The notes below the pieces were generated by a model. It worked only from the letters and a program-made list of their open reading frames with translations, made no database searches and was not told the DNA's origin. A stretch of 64,000 bases of DNA from Proteobacteria bacterium DTSAM18 (GTDB lineage: Bacteria; Myxococcota_A; UBA796; GCA-2862545). The stretch spans positions 310,001 to 374,000 of the forward strand of contig JARACJ010000003.1 in the NCBI GenBank assembly GCA_028767165.1, in the 5' to 3' direction. The position numbers were made by a program, and so were the translations under genes. This document shows positions 22,811 to 33,329 of this stretch, piece by piece (position 1 is the stretch's first letter; the number at the start of each line of letters is the position of its first letter).

Positions 22811-25800
22811 CAGTGGGTGCCATCCGTGAAGATGCCGTCGGCGCCCAGGCGGGCGTTCGGGTTGAGCAGCATGGCTGCCTCCTCACGCTTCTGGCAGACG
22901 GAACCATCGGGCTTGGCGAAGCGGCGGTGGGTGCGCTTGGAGAAGGCCTGGCGCTGACCCATCATCATCCGCAGGGCGGCACGGTGACCGGCATCCAGGC
23001 GGGCGTTGGCGGCGGCCAGGTAGGCCTCCAGCTCGTCGTCGGACAGGCTGGCCAGGAACGCGTCGCGGTGGATGAGCAGCACGAGGGCGCTGACGTGACC
23101 GAAGCCGAGGCTCGTGACCAGGGCCGCCTTGAGGGCGTCCTTGGCGGTGTGCACGGCGCGGTCGGTGTAGCACATGTGGTCGAAGCGACGGTGCCCACCA
23201 TCCACGGTGTCCAGGTTGCGGTTGCCCGGGACGACGCCGGTGTTCATGGCCTGCAGCGCGCCCACCATCTGCCATGCGGCAGCGCCACCCTTGGGGTGAC
23301 CGGTGAGGTGCTTCTGGGAGACGACGAACAGCGGGTTGCCCTCGGTGCGGCCCAGCGCGCCGGCCACACGGTGGTGCAGCTCGGTCTCGTTGGGGTCGTT
23401 CGCCTGGGTGGAGGTGTCGTGCTTGTACACGATGCCCACGTCGTCGGCGGTCAGGCCGTGCTTGGACAGCGCCTTGCCGAGCATGGAGTCCATGCCGCCC
23501 ATGGCCACCGCGAGGGCGCCCTGGCCCGGTGCGGGGATGGAGGTGTGGACGCCATCGGCGAAGGAGCCGGCCCAGCCGACCACGCCGAGGACGGGCAGGC
23601 CCATGCGGGCCGCGATGTCACCGCGGGTGATCAGGAAGGAGCCACCACCCTCGGCCTCGACGAAGCCGCGACGACCTGCGTCGTTGGGGCGGGACATCTG
23701 GCTCGGGAGCAGGCCCTTGGCCGCCATGGCCGCGGTGTCTGCCGTGGCGTTCATGTCGGCGAAGCCCACCACACCGGCGGTGGTGATGTCGTCGAAGCCG
23801 CCGGCCAGGACGAAGTCCGTCTTGCCCAGCATCAGCTTGTCGTAGGCCTCTTCCATGGACACCGCGGCGGTGGCGCAGGCCGCGACCGGGTGGACCATGG
23901 GACCGTAGGAGCCCACGAAGGACTGCACGGCGTAGGCGCTCATGACGTTGATGAGGGACTCCTGGAGCTGGTCGCTCTGGCGCTCATCGTTCAGCATGGG
24001 GCGGGTAAATAGACGCTCCAGCGACTGCATGCCGCCCATGCCCGAACCCTGCGTGTTGGACACGCGTGCCGGGTGCACGTGCTGCATGAGCTCCTCGGGG
24101 CTCAGGCCGGCGTTCTGGAACGCCTCGGCCGTGGCCGCCAGGTTCATCAGCGAGACGGGGTCGACGTTCGCCATCATGTCCTTGGGGATGCCCCAGCGGG
24201 ACAGGTCGATGCCCGAGGGCAGCAGACCTGCGACCTTGCGGGTCAGCTCACCGTGACGGGGCAGGCGCATGGTGGTGCCGGCCTTGCGGGTGACCTGCCA
24301 GGCGGAGCCGGCCTTGCGGATGTCGGTGCTCTCGGGTGCCTGGGCCAGGAAGCCGCGGGCCTCCTCCTCGGAGCGCACCGTGAAGGTGAAGTCGCTCTCG
24401 AGGAAGACCTCCTCGTGGATCATCATGGCGTTCGGGTCGAAGCCGGCCACCTCGGGGTCGGTCCAGCGCAGACCCACGCGGCCGCGGACGTCGGCCTCGT
24501 AGCGCTCGGCGATGTCCTCCTCGGCGATGACGTTGCCGGAGGCCACGTCGATCCAGGCGCCACCGTCACGACCCTCGTCGAAGGCGATCAGGCCGGTCAT
24601 CCAGGCCAGCTCGAGGACGGCGGAAGGTGCCAGCTTGTCGCTGTGCTCGATGGCCCAGCGGGTGCGGCTGGTGCCACAGGGGCCGAGCTCGGAGGCGCCG
24701 ACGACGACGATGAGATCCGAAGGACGCAGCTTCGCGTAGCCGTCGGTGGCCTCGGGCTGCAGATCCGCCACGGGCATGTCGGTCAGCGGCTTGAGGGTCT
24801 CGACCGTCTCGGCCGCGCCGGACAGCTTGGCCTGCAGCTTCTCACGGTGCTCGAGCTTGCGGGTCTGGGCCTCGAGCTCCTCACGCAGGCCGCGGGACAT
24901 GCCGCCCCAGTCGTCCAGCTTGGACAGACCGGCCGTCAGATCGGCGTGGACGACGTCACCGCAGGCCACCTTGCGCATGGCGTCGGTGCACAGGGAGGTG
25001 ATGAGCCAGCCCATCTCGTCGGTGGAGAAGGTCACGGGGCCGAGCTTGGCCTCGATGCGGGCGGCGATGGGGTTGTTGGCCGCCATCAGGCCGGTGCCAC
25101 GGACCCAGCCGATCTTGGCGCCGACGAGACCGACCGCGCGGCCCCAGGCACCCTGCTCGGCGTACCAGCGCTCCATGAGGACCTCGAGGGCCGCCTTGGA
25201 GGCGCCGTAGCAGCCGTCGCCGCCGAAGCCGCCGTGGTTGGGCGACAGGGGCAGGACGATCTGGCAGCGGTTCTTCGGCACACCCTGGGACATCAGGCGA
25301 CGTGCGGTGTGGGCCACCATGCGCTCGACGCTGGTGAGCATGCCTCGCAGGGCCACCTCGGACCACGCACCCTGGTCGACCAGCGTGCCCAGGTCCTTCA
25401 GGGCGGCGAAGGGCAGGATGATGTCGGGGGTCATCGGGGGCTTGACCCGCTTGGGGTTGGCGCCGACGAGCTCGTCCATCGGGTCGAAGACCCAGTCGAT
25501 GAGGGCATCGACATCCTGCAGGGACGCCGCGTTGAAGGGCACGACGTACAGCATCGCGCCGGGTGCCGCGTGGGTGCGGTGGAAGGTGCGGTAGAAGTCC
25601 CGGCGTGCGGGGCTGAGGTTGGACGTGGTCAGGATGACCGTGGCGCCGCCCTGCAGCAGCTGGGCTGCGGAGGACAGGGCGATGGAGCCCGGGGACGCAC
25701 CGGTGATCAGGGCCACCTTGCCCGCGAAGTCCAGCGGGCTGTGGGTGTGCAGGGCCAGGTCGCCGAGCCAGCGGGCGGTGAGATCCTCGCCGCCGGCGAC

Positions 25801-28800
25801 GATCTCGAGGCGCTCGTGCCAGTCACCCATGCGGGCCTGCAGGTCGCGGCCGGTGGCGCGCTCGCTGTAGGTCATGGAGCCGTCGGCGTGCACCTCGAGG
25901 TGGGGACGGTGCTCCATCCGCGCCGCGGGGGCGATCAGGCCCTCGGCGATGCGGGTCATCAGGTCGGCCAGCTCGGCGCGACCCTCTGCCTGTGCGCGCT
26001 CGGCGTACCAGCGGGCGGTCTTCTCGACCTCGGGCAGGCCGTGGCTGCGGGACAGGTGCAGGGCGAGCTCGTCGGCCTTGGCCTGGTCCAGCGTGCCCTC
26101 GCGCAGGCCGAAGAACAGCTGCGCGACCTGGCTGCGGCGGAAGGCCCAGCTGGAGCCGAACACGACGTGCTTGTTGCCGTCGAAGCGGGCTGCGATGCCC
26201 TTCTCGACGGTCTCGCCGAACTCGGTGTCGAAGGAGCTGGCGGCCTGGGCCTCGGGCAGCTCGGAGCCGAACTCGGTCTCGGACAGGCCGTCGAGGGCGC
26301 TCTTCAGGCGACCGACCAGGCCGGTCGCACCCATGACCTGCTCGGTCAGGGCGTCGAGGGCCTCGGAGGACACCACACCGCCGGCAGCGCCGCCACCGGT
26401 GGACATGGCACCGAAGGTGGTGCCGAACAGCTTGCCCATGGACTTGGTGGTCTCGCCGAGGGCGGACTTGGCGGCACCGGCATCGCCGATGTCGGCGTGC
26501 AGGCCGAGGTCGCCACCGCGGACGGACTCACCGTCGCGGGCGTTCAGGGCGAACACCACCATGGCGGCGTCCTGCAGCTGGGGACCGAAGCCGTAGGTCT
26601 TGCCTGCGGCGGCCTTCAGCTTGCCCTCGTCCCAACCGGCGCGGCCGAGGGCCTTGCCGAGGATGGAGGTGGCGGAGCCCACCAGGTAGGCGCCGGGGGC
26701 GACGTAGGCGGAGTTGCGCTTGTCGATCTCGGCGGCGAGGTCGGCCAGGGGCAGATCCTGGGCGCCGTCGATGCCGGACACGCCGAACTCGGTGCCCATG
26801 TCGAGGAGCACCTGGTTGCGGCGGCTGGAGACACCGTCGAAGACCTCGTCGATGGTCTCACCGTCGCTCAGCTGGTCGAGGCGGACCTTGGCCTGCAGGG
26901 CGATGAGGCACTTGAGCGCCACGAGGGTGCTCAGGGGCTGGTCGTCGGGGGCCGCGGAAGCGGTGGCCACGGGTGCGGCGGCTGCGGGTGCAGCAGCGGC
27001 GGCGGGCGCGGCGTCACCGGCGGGGGCGGCGGCGTCCGCGGCAGGAGCTGCCTTCTTCACCACCGGGGCGAGATCCTTGTCGAGACCGCACAGGGCATCG
27101 AACTTGGCCTCGGCGTTGAAGACCTCCACCTTGGCCAGGGGCCAGGCGCGCAGGCTGGACAGCGCCATGTTGTTCAGCGTGGGCTGGTAGCCGACGCCGA
27201 TCTCGACCATGCGCTCGACACCCAGGCCGCCGTCCTCGACGGAGCGGAACATGAGCTCCTGGGTCTCGATCCAGCGGACGGGCGAGGTGAACTGCCAGGC
27301 CAGCAGCTCGATGAGCAGGTCGCGGGTGAGCACCTGCTCGTCCTCACCAGCCTCGATGCCGGCTGCGATGGTGCGGAAGCGGTCACAGTTGGTGACGGCG
27401 TAGCCCTTCTCGCAGAACTCGACGGACAGCTCGAAGGGGCAGGCCGTGAGGTTCGGCACGTAGGAGCCCTCGAGGATGGAGGGGCACATGCGCTTGGGGA
27501 AGATGGAGTCGAGGGTGGCGCGGAAGTCGTCGACGCCGCCGCGGAGCACCTCGGAGTGGAAGGGCACGTCGATGCCGGGCACCTGGACCCACGGGGTCTT
27601 GCGGCCGGGGATGCGGCGGGCCTCGAGGGCGGTGGCGAGGGCGTCGATGGCCTTCAGGGTGCCGGTGACGGAGTACTGGCGGCCGCGGACGTTGTAGTTG
27701 ACGATCTGCAGGAACTCACCGGTCTCGGCGCGGACGGCCTGGACCATGGCCTCGGCGTCCTTGTCGGTCATGCCGGCGTGGTGGGGCCGGATGACGCCCA
27801 TGCGGTAGCCGGACTCGCCCGTCTCGTCGCGGGGGACGAGCGTGTGCATGACCATGCCCCGGTGGTAGACGGTCTGGACGACCACCTCGGGGGGCAGGAC
27901 GCCGCTGAGGCCACCCAGGGCGTTGTACTCACCGACGGAGTGGCCGGCGACGACTGCCTCGTCGAAGAACACGCCACGCTCGCGCAGCTCGGCCACCTGG
28001 GCCTGGGCCAGCACGGCCATGGCCACCTGGGTGAAGTGCGTCAGGTGCAGGACGCCCTTGGGGTGGACCTGGCGGACGCCGTTGACGATGACCTCGCGGG
28101 GGTTCTCGCGGACGATCTTGAGGATGGAGAAGCCCAGGTGCTCCCGGGTGAACTTGTCCATCTTGTCCCAGACCTGGCGGGCGGCCTTGGAGCGCGCGTA
28201 GCCGGCCATGCCCATGCCCTGGTCCTGGATGCCCTGACCGGGGAAGACCCATGCGGTCTTGGGAGGCGTGATGCGGGCGCGGCCCTTCATCACGGCCTGG
28301 CGGGCCTCACCGGCGTAGGCCATCACCTCGACGACCAGGTCGCCGTGCTGCAGACCGACGCGGCGGACCTCGATCTCGACCGTCTCGTTCAGGGCCAGGG
28401 GGGCCAGGAACTCGGTGTGCACGTCGTGCACGCGGGAGGCCTTGCCACCGGCGGCGTGGGCGATCACCTGGGCCACGGAGGCGGCGGCGGTCCACATGCC
28501 GTGCACGATGGGGGCGTCGAAGCCTGCCATGCGGGCGACGGCCGGGCTGCGGTGGATGGCGTTGCCGTCGCGGCCGGCGGCGGCGAAGGCGTCCATCAGG
28601 CGGGGGGCACGCACGGTGGCGCTGCCCAGCAGCTTGGGCTCGGCCTTGACCTCGGGCTCGGAGACCGTCCAGTCGGCCAGCAGGTCGACGAGGGGGTGCA
28701 CGGCCTTGTCGGTGGTGGCCTCGAAGGTCACCGCGGCGCCCATGAGGGTGCCGGTGGCGGCGTGGACGTACTCGGCACCCTTGCGGTCGGTGTGCAGCAC

Positions 28801-31800
28801 CAGCTCGGCGGTCATGGAGCCGTCGAAGGCGCCGCCCACGAAGGACTGGGACTGCAGCCAGGCGATGTCGTCGTCGGCCATGCCCGTGAGGGTCAGGCGC
28901 ACGGCCTCGCGGCGCATCATCTCGCCGGCAGCCAGGGGGCGGCTCTCGCGGACGAAGAAGCGCTGACGGAGCTCGGCGACGACGGCGTCGCCCTGGACCA
29001 GCTCGGCGGTGACGGTGAGGGTCTGACCGGAAGCGGCCACCTCACGCTGCACCAGGCGAGCACGGGCCTGCATGCCCTCGCCGGCCTTCGGGGGCCAGGA
29101 CTTGAGGGTGATGCCGTTGTCGAGGTGGACGAGGTCGAGCAGACCGCCGACCAGCTCGGGGGCGCGGAGCACGCCGAGGACGGCGTCCCAGGCCAGGGAG
29201 AAGGCCCAGCCGGCGGGGGTGCCGCTGCTCATGCGGGTGCCGGTGGCCGTGGCGTAGGGGCGGACGTCGATCTCGGGGACGTCGACGGTGACCTCACCGA
29301 ACAGGGGCGCGGGGGCGACGTTGCCGGCGGCCTCTGCGTACAGGTCGGTCAGGGCCTTGTTCCAGGCGTCCTGGGTCATGGTGGGCAGGCGGCCGAGGTC
29401 GGCGACGTCCATCTGGACGTCGAGGACGAGGTCGCTGGGCACGAGGGGGGTGGTCAGGCGGATCTGGACCCGGCCCTCACCCATCAGCTGCATGCGAACC
29501 ATCTCGCCGCGGCCCATCTTGGAGCTGACGAGCATGCCGGCGGCGTCGACGGACCAGGTGGTCCCCTCCTCCACCAGTGCGGCCACGGGGTTGGCGCGCA
29601 TCAGCTCGCCCACCTGCACCTTGGGTGCGGACAGCAGGGCGGCGAGGATCTCACGGCCGGGGACCATGGGCAGGTCGGCGCTGGAGACCTCGCGGCGGCC
29701 GCGCTGCTCCATGGCCTCGCCACCGACCAGGGTCAGGGCGTGGGACTCGAAGCGGGTCATCAGGTCGGCGACGGGCTCGTCCACCTTCTCGATGCCCTTG
29801 ACGGCCATGGGGCCGGGGATGGTGAGCACCTGGTCGGCGGTGAAGCGGTCGTCGTGGGCCTGCCACAGGGAGTCGGACTTGAACCACTTGCGGACGTCCT
29901 TGTCGATGACCGGGACGAAGGGCACGGGCTTGCCGGGGCGACGGACGACGCTGGACAGGAACCACTGCACGTCTGCGGGGTGCAGCGTGGTGGAGTCGGC
30001 GTTCGGCACCACGGAGAGCAGGCGCTCGACCAGCAGTGCGGGCTCGTCGAGGTCGGACAGCTTCGTCACGATGGGGGTGAACGCACCGTCGGTCTCGGGA
30101 CGCAGGCGCTGCTCGAAGCGGCGCATCACGTCGTAGACGCGGCCACGCCAGGTGGCGTCGAGCCAGGGGCCGTCCTCGTAGCGACCGTTGCGGCCCACGG
30201 CCATCAGCTCGACCATGCGACCGAGCACCTCGGCGTAGGTCATCTCCTCGAGCTCGCCGAAGAAGGGCTTGCAGGTGCCGTTGATGGCCTCGATGATCTC
30301 GTCCTTGCGGGCGGCGACGGCCTCGGCGTCACCGGCCACCTCGTCCAGCATGGCGCCGGTGCGGGCTGCGGTGGACTCGAGGTAGTAGATGTCGGCGTCC
30401 AGGCCGGAGCGGCCGCTGGTGACACCCTCGGCGAACATGCCGGTGGTGACCCAGGCGTCGGTGCCCTGGGCGCCGGCGAGGGCGGCCTTGACCGACGGGG
30501 AGGTGCAGGCCTCGAGGCAGGCCATGGTGGCCGTGCCCAGCAGGATGGCGTCGACGGGCATCGCGGGCTCGCCGGCGGCCAGGGACCAGGAACCGGTGAG
30601 CAGCTCGGCGGCGCGCTCGGGGGTGCCGACACCACCGCCGACGCACAGCACGACGTTGGGCTGGCGACGGATGGAGGCGTAGCTGTTCAGCAGGAGGTCG
30701 TTCAGATCCTCCCAGGAGTGGTGACCACCGGCGTGGCCGCCCTCGAGGTGCATGAAGATCGTGTGCTCGGGAGCAGCCTTGGCGATCTTGAGGACCTGCT
30801 CCACCTGGGCCACGGTGCCGGGCTTGAAGCCGTTGTGGTGCATGCCGAGGGAGGCGAACTCGTTCAGCAGGGCCACGGCCTCGTCGGTGGACGGGATGCC
30901 GGCGGTGATGGTCACGCCGCTGATGGGGTAGCCGGCCTGGACGGCCTGCTGGACCAGCTTGGTGCGGCCGAGGTGCAGACCCCACAGGTAGGGGTCGAGG
31001 AACATGGCGTTGAAGGTGACCGTGCGGCCGGGCTCGAGAGCCTGTGCCAGCTCCTCCATGCGCAGCCAGAAGATCTCCTCGTTCACCTGACCGCCACCTG
31101 CGAGCTCGGCCGTGTGGCCGGCGTTGGCGGCCGCGGCGACGATCGGCACGTCGGCGGTGGTGGGGGTCATGCCCGGCAGGATGTAGGGGCTGTGACCGGT
31201 GGCGCGGGTGTACGCGTTGGACAGCACCTCGTCGCCGTTGGGCAGCCGGATGCGGCTGGGTGCGTAGGAGGTCCAGGCGGCGGGACGGGCGGGCATGTCG
31301 GCGCCGGGGGTGCTCATCTTCTCGCGGAGCTCACCGGAGTCCATGCCGTGCACGGCGATGCCGCGGCCACGCAGCGCGGAGGCGGCGAGGACGGCGACAC
31401 CCTGGCCGGGGCCGAGGTCGAGGACGCGGGTGGCGCCGGTGGCCTCGGTGGCGGCGATGAGGGTCTGACGCCACAGGACGGGCATGTCGAACTGGGAGTC
31501 CCACACGTTGCCCCACAGCTCGGCGAGCTCGAGGGCGGCGGCGTGGCCGCAGGACCACACGGGGGCGATCACGGCGTCGGCGGGCAGGACGATGCCCTCG
31601 CGCTCGAGGACCTCACCGAAGTGGACGCGGCCCTCGGCCATCCAGCTGCTGTGGAAGGGCGCGGAGACGTCGAGGTACTCCCAGCGGACGCTGGGGACGC
31701 GACCACCGCGCTTGCCGGCCTTCTTGGCGGCCAGGGCCTTCTGCTCGGCCTGCTCGGCGGCCATGCGGACGCGCTCGAGCAGCTCGGGGGCCGCGGAGAG

Positions 31801-32526
31801 CACGAAGCGGGTGGAGGTGTTGCGCAGGCCGAGGGTGACGCCCTCGGGGGCCACCTTGGCGACCAGGGCCTTCAGCTCCTGCTCGCGCAGGCCGGAGACG
31901 GCGGCCATCGGGGTGGCGCCCTCGATGGAGGTGGCGGGTGCGTTCCACAGCCACACGCGGTCCATCAGGATGCCCTGGAAGGCCAGCGCGCGGACGACGT
32001 CGCAGATGAGCGCGTCGGAGGGCAGGCCCTGCTCGGACACGGCGATGGCGGCGGCGGCCACCATGCCCTGGGAGTGACCGGTGAGGCCGGCGACGCCACC
32101 GTTGGCGATGGAGGTGCCCATGCCCATGCGGTGCAGCTCACGCCAGGCGAGCATCTGGGTCAGGAAGATGGCGGGCTGGGAGATCGGGCCGGCGGCGAGT
32201 GCCTGCGCGCTGGGGCGATCGGTGGGGGCCAGCCAGGAGGCGAGGTCGGTGCCCTCGGGGTAGGCGCCGATGGACAGGGCCTCGGGGCTCGCGGCCACCT
32301 CGGCCAGGACCTCGGAGGCCTTCACGACGAGGCGGTGCTCCTCGGTGCCGGGAACGGCGAGGCGGGACAGGGTGTCGATCCATGCGCTGCCCTGCCCTGC
32401 GAAGCTCAGCAGGGTGGTCTCGGTCTTGCTGGAGAAGCTGGCGAGGGGGGCGAGGGCTGCAGCGCCGGCGGCGACGGTCGGTTCGACGCCGAGTGCGCTG
32501 GTCTGGGTGGTCTTGCCTTCGGTCAC
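22810..32526 (-). CDS. fas: type I fatty acid synthase, fungal/mycobacterial-type megasynthase
   Basis: A 3238-residue multienzyme with the FAS-I domain order of mycobacteria (about 3070 residues). Acyltransferase with GHSQG, Ser152. FMN enoyl reductase about 440-760 (ILPGMTPTT, LEGGHAGGHH, CVGGGVG). Hot-dog dehydratase with DGNAIH near 1318 and PIVHGM. Malonyl/palmitoyl transferase about 1420-1815 with GHSVGEY, Ser1530. An Ala/Pro linker leads to the carrier domain, GVSSRRNQ, where the modified serine is 1900 or 1901. Ketoreductase about 2265-2520 (GASPGS, YGASK near 2439). Ketosynthase with Cys2884 (ACATAA), His3036 (KHDTS) and His3073 (KHLTGHP). The chain ends soon after, without a phosphopantetheinyl transferase domain. 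It would make acyl-CoA iteratively. The start is GTG with GGAGG five bases upstream. First gene of the fas-acpS-carboxylase operon. Confidence 0.95.
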   Translation of the reverse strand: MTEGKTTQTSALGVEPTVAAGAAALAPLASFSSKTETTLLSFAGQGSAWIDTLSRLAVPGTEEHRLVVKASEVLAEVAASPEALSIGAYPEGTDLASWLAPTDRPSAQALAAGPISQPAIFLTQMLAWRELHRMGMGTSIANGGVAGLTGHSQGMVAAAAIAVSEQGLPSDALICDVVRALAFQGILMDRVWLWNAPATSIEGATPMAAVSGLREQELKALVAKVAPEGVTLGLRNTSTRFVLSAAPELLERVRMAAEQAEQKALAAKKAGKRGGRVPSVRWEYLDVSAPFHSSWMAEGRVHFGEVLEREGIVLPADAVIAPVWSCGHAAALELAELWGNVWDSQFDMPVLWRQTLIAATEATGATRVLDLGPGQGVAVLAASALRGRGIAVHGMDSGELREKMSTPGADMPARPAAWTSYAPSRIRLPNGDEVLSNAYTRATGHSPYILPGMTPTTADVPIVAAAANAGHTAELAGGGQVNEEIFWLRMEELAQALEPGRTVTFNAMFLDPYLWGLHLGRTKLVQQAVQAGYPISGVTITAGIPSTDEAVALLNEFASLGMHHNGFKPGTVAQVEQVLKIAKAAPEHTIFMHLEGGHAGGHHSWEDLNDLLLNSYASIRRQPNVVLCVGGGVGTPERAAELLTGSWSLAAGEPAMPVDAILLGTATMACLEACTSPSVKAALAGAQGTDAWVTTGMFAEGVTSGRSGLDADIYYLESTAARTGAMLDEVAGDAEAVAARKDEIIEAINGTCKPFFGELEEMTYAEVLGRMVELMAVGRNGRYEDGPWLDATWRGRVYDVMRRFEQRLRPETDGAFTPIVTKLSDLDEPALLVERLLSVVPNADSTTLHPADVQWFLSSVVRRPGKPVPFVPVIDKDVRKWFKSDSLWQAHDDRFTADQVLTIPGPMAVKGIEKVDEPVADLMTRFESHALTLVGGEAMEQRGRREVSSADLPMVPGREILAALLSAPKVQVGELMRANPVAALVEEGTTWSVDAAGMLVSSKMGRGEMVRMQLMGEGRVQIRLTTPLVPSDLVLDVQMDVADLGRLPTMTQDAWNKALTDLYAEAAGNVAPAPLFGEVTVDVPEIDVRPYATATGTRMSSGTPAGWAFSLAWDAVLGVLRAPELVGGLLDLVHLDNGITLKSWPPKAGEGMQARARLVQREVAASGQTLTVTAELVQGDAVVAELRQRFFVRESRPLAAGEMMRREAVRLTLTGMADDDIAWLQSQSFVGGAFDGSMTAELVLHTDRKGAEYVHAATGTLMGAAVTFEATTDKAVHPLVDLLADWTVSEPEVKAEPKLLGSATVRAPRLMDAFAAAGRDGNAIHRSPAVARMAGFDAPIVHGMWTAAASVAQVIAHAAGGKASRVHDVHTEFLAPLALNETVEIEVRRVGLQHGDLVVEVMAYAGEARQAVMKGRARITPPKTAWVFPGQGIQDQGMGMAGYARSKAARQVWDKMDKFTREHLGFSILKIVRENPREVIVNGVRQVHPKGVLHLTHFTQVAMAVLAQAQVAELRERGVFFDEAVVAGHSVGEYNALGGLSGVLPPEVVVQTVYHRGMVMHTLVPRDETGESGYRMGVIRPHHAGMTDKDAEAMVQAVRAETGEFLQIVNYNVRGRQYSVTGTLKAIDALATALEARRIPGRKTPWVQVPGIDVPFHSEVLRGGVDDFRATLDSIFPKRMCPSILEGSYVPNLTACPFELSVEFCEKGYAVTNCDRFRTIAAGIEAGEDEQVLTRDLLIELLAWQFTSPVRWIETQELMFRSVEDGGLGVERMVEIGVGYQPTLNNMALSSLRAWPLAKVEVFNAEAKFDALCGLDKDLAPVVKKAAPAADAAAPAGDAAPAAAAAPAAAAPVATASAAPDDQPLSTLVALKCLIALQAKVRLDQLSDGETIDEVFDGVSSRRNQVLLDMGTEFGVSGIDGAQDLPLADLAAEIDKRNSAYVAPGAYLVGSATSILGKALGRAGWDEGKLKAAAGKTYGFGPQLQDAAMVVFALNARDGESVRGGDLGLHADIGDAGAAKSALGETTKSMGKLFGTTFGAMSTGGGAAGGVVSSEALDALTEQVMGATGLVGRLKSALDGLSETEFGSELPEAQAASSFDTEFGETVEKGIAARFDGNKHVVFGSSWAFRRSQVAQLFFGLREGTLDQAKADELALHLSRSHGLPEVEKTARWYAERAQAEGRAELADLMTRIAEGLIAPAARMEHRPHLEVHADGSMTYSERATGRDLQARMGDWHERLEIVAGGEDLTARWLGDLALHTHSPLDFAGKVALITGASPGSIALSSAAQLLQGGATVILTTSNLSPARRDFYRTFHRTHAAPGAMLYVVPFNAASLQDVDALIDWVFDPMDELVGANPKRVKPPMTPDIILPFAALKDLGTLVDQGAWSEVALRGMLTSVERMVAHTARRLMSQGVPKNRCQIVLPLSPNHGGFGGDGCYGASKAALEVLMERWYAEQGAWGRAVGLVGAKIGWVRGTGLMAANNPIAARIEAKLGPVTFSTDEMGWLITSLCTDAMRKVACGDVVHADLTAGLSKLDDWGGMSRGLREELEAQTRKLEHREKLQAKLSGAAETVETLKPLTDMPVADLQPEATDGYAKLRPSDLIVVVGASELGPCGTSRTRWAIEHSDKLAPSAVLELAWMTGLIAFDEGRDGGAWIDVASGNVIAEEDIAERYEADVRGRVGLRWTDPEVAGFDPNAMMIHEEVFLESDFTFTVRSEEEARGFLAQAPESTDIRKAGSAWQVTRKAGTTMRLPRHGELTRKVAGLLPSGIDLSRWGIPKDMMANVDPVSLMNLAATAEAFQNAGLSPEELMQHVHPARVSNTQGSGMGGMQSLERLFTRPMLNDERQSDQLQESLINVMSAYAVQSFVGSYGPMVHPVAACATAAVSMEEAYDKLMLGKTDFVLAGGFDDITTAGVVGFADMNATADTAAMAAKGLLPSQMSRPNDAGRRGFVEAEGGGSFLITRGDIAARMGLPVLGVVGWAGSFADGVHTSIPAPGQGALAVAMGGMDSMLGKALSKHGLTADDVGIVYKHDTSTQANDPNETELHHRVAGALGRTEGNPLFVVSQKHLTGHPKGGAAAWQMVGALQAMNTGVVPGNRNLDTVDGGHRRFDHMCYTDRAVHTAKDALKAALVTSLGFGHVSALVLLIHRDAFLASLSDDELEAYLAAANARLDAGHRAALRMMMGQRQAFSKRTHRRFAKPDGSVCQKREEAAMLLNPNARLGADGIFTDGTH

Positions 32527-32550
32527 GGGGCCTCCAATGAGGGCAGATTT

Positions 32551-32608
32551 CTAGACTGCTGGGTCTAGTTTCGGCGCTTGTCTACACGTGGATGGCCGGC
32601 AGGGTCAA
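32551..32608 (-). promoter_or_regulatory. candidate promoter and operator of the fas operon
   Basis: On the minus strand, TTGACC (32608-32603), an 18-base spacer and TAGACA (32584-32579) form a plausible sigma-70 promoter. Just downstream lies a perfect dyad, CTAGAC-TGCTGG-GTCTAG (32551-32568), about 25-42 bases before the GTG start. The dyad would sit immediately past the transcription start, a normal place for a repressor. The dyad is seen directly; promoter boxes and repressor role are inferred, and no fas-linked regulator gene is adjacent. Confidence 0.5.
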
Positions 32609-33329
32609 CTGCGCAGGGGGGTACGCGGTGCATGAGAACTGCGATATACCCGCCTGAAAGGTGCTCTTTTGGCGCTCGTCATCAGATGTGACAAATACGC
32701 AAGGTTCCCGTGGACATCTCGACCCGGGATTTCGGTTGCAAGGTCGGAAATTTCGGACCTGGGGCCAGTTTTCGGGGGTGATCGATGGTGAGCATGCTCA
32801 TGGTTGCATGGGTCAGGACTTTGCAGATCACAGTGGATTTCATGAAAGACGGCGGCTGAAGGTGGGATTTGGAGGGCGTTGCAGGGTTGGCGTGGAGCAG
32901 ACCGGGCGGTCTAGAACGGTTGGGGCGTCGGCGGAAGACCGGGGATGACGTGGGAAGAGGCGAAGCGACCCTGACCTCACGGGGATTCGGGACCCCGGCG
33001 CCCCGAGGGGCGCCCGTACGTGTCGGCGAAAGGAGCGTCACCGCCGGTGGTTCCCATGGCTCTGTTCGTACGGGCACCCCTTGGGGTGCCGGGGCTGGGC
33101 GTCGCCGGGATGTTTGGGTGCGGTGCCGCAATCCACCGTTTACGTCGCGGGGATTCGGGGCGGCCGCACCTCGAACATCACGGGGATTCGGGGCCAGGGC
33201 GCCCCAAGGGGCGCCCGTACGTACGGGCACCCCTCGGGGTGCCCTGGCTCCACCTCGCCGAAGTGCTTGGGCTGAGCGCCACAATCCACCGCTGACGTCG
33301 CGGTGTTCGGGGGCTTCCCGCACCTACGA
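32609..33329. repeat. intergenic region with GGCGCCCC-hairpin repeats
   Basis: About 720 bases with no credible gene. From 32985 it holds repeat units with a common layout: CACGGGGATTCGGG, then a hairpin such as GGCGCCCCGAGGGGCGCC (32997-33014), then CGTACGTG. Further cores are GGCACCCCTTGGGGTGCC (33073-33090), GGGCGCCCCAAGGGGCGCCC (33198-33217) and GGGCACCCCTCGGGGTGCCC (about 33226-33245); the last two flank a CGTACGTACG palindrome head to head. The stretch 32661-32980 shows nothing I can name. Confidence 0.8.

Noticed and set aside
24073..32568. A 2831-codon open frame on the plus strand opposite the fatty acid synthase
   Set aside because: Same effect as above: it mirrors the synthase reading frame and shows low-complexity Gly/His/Leu/Asp sequence with no domain.
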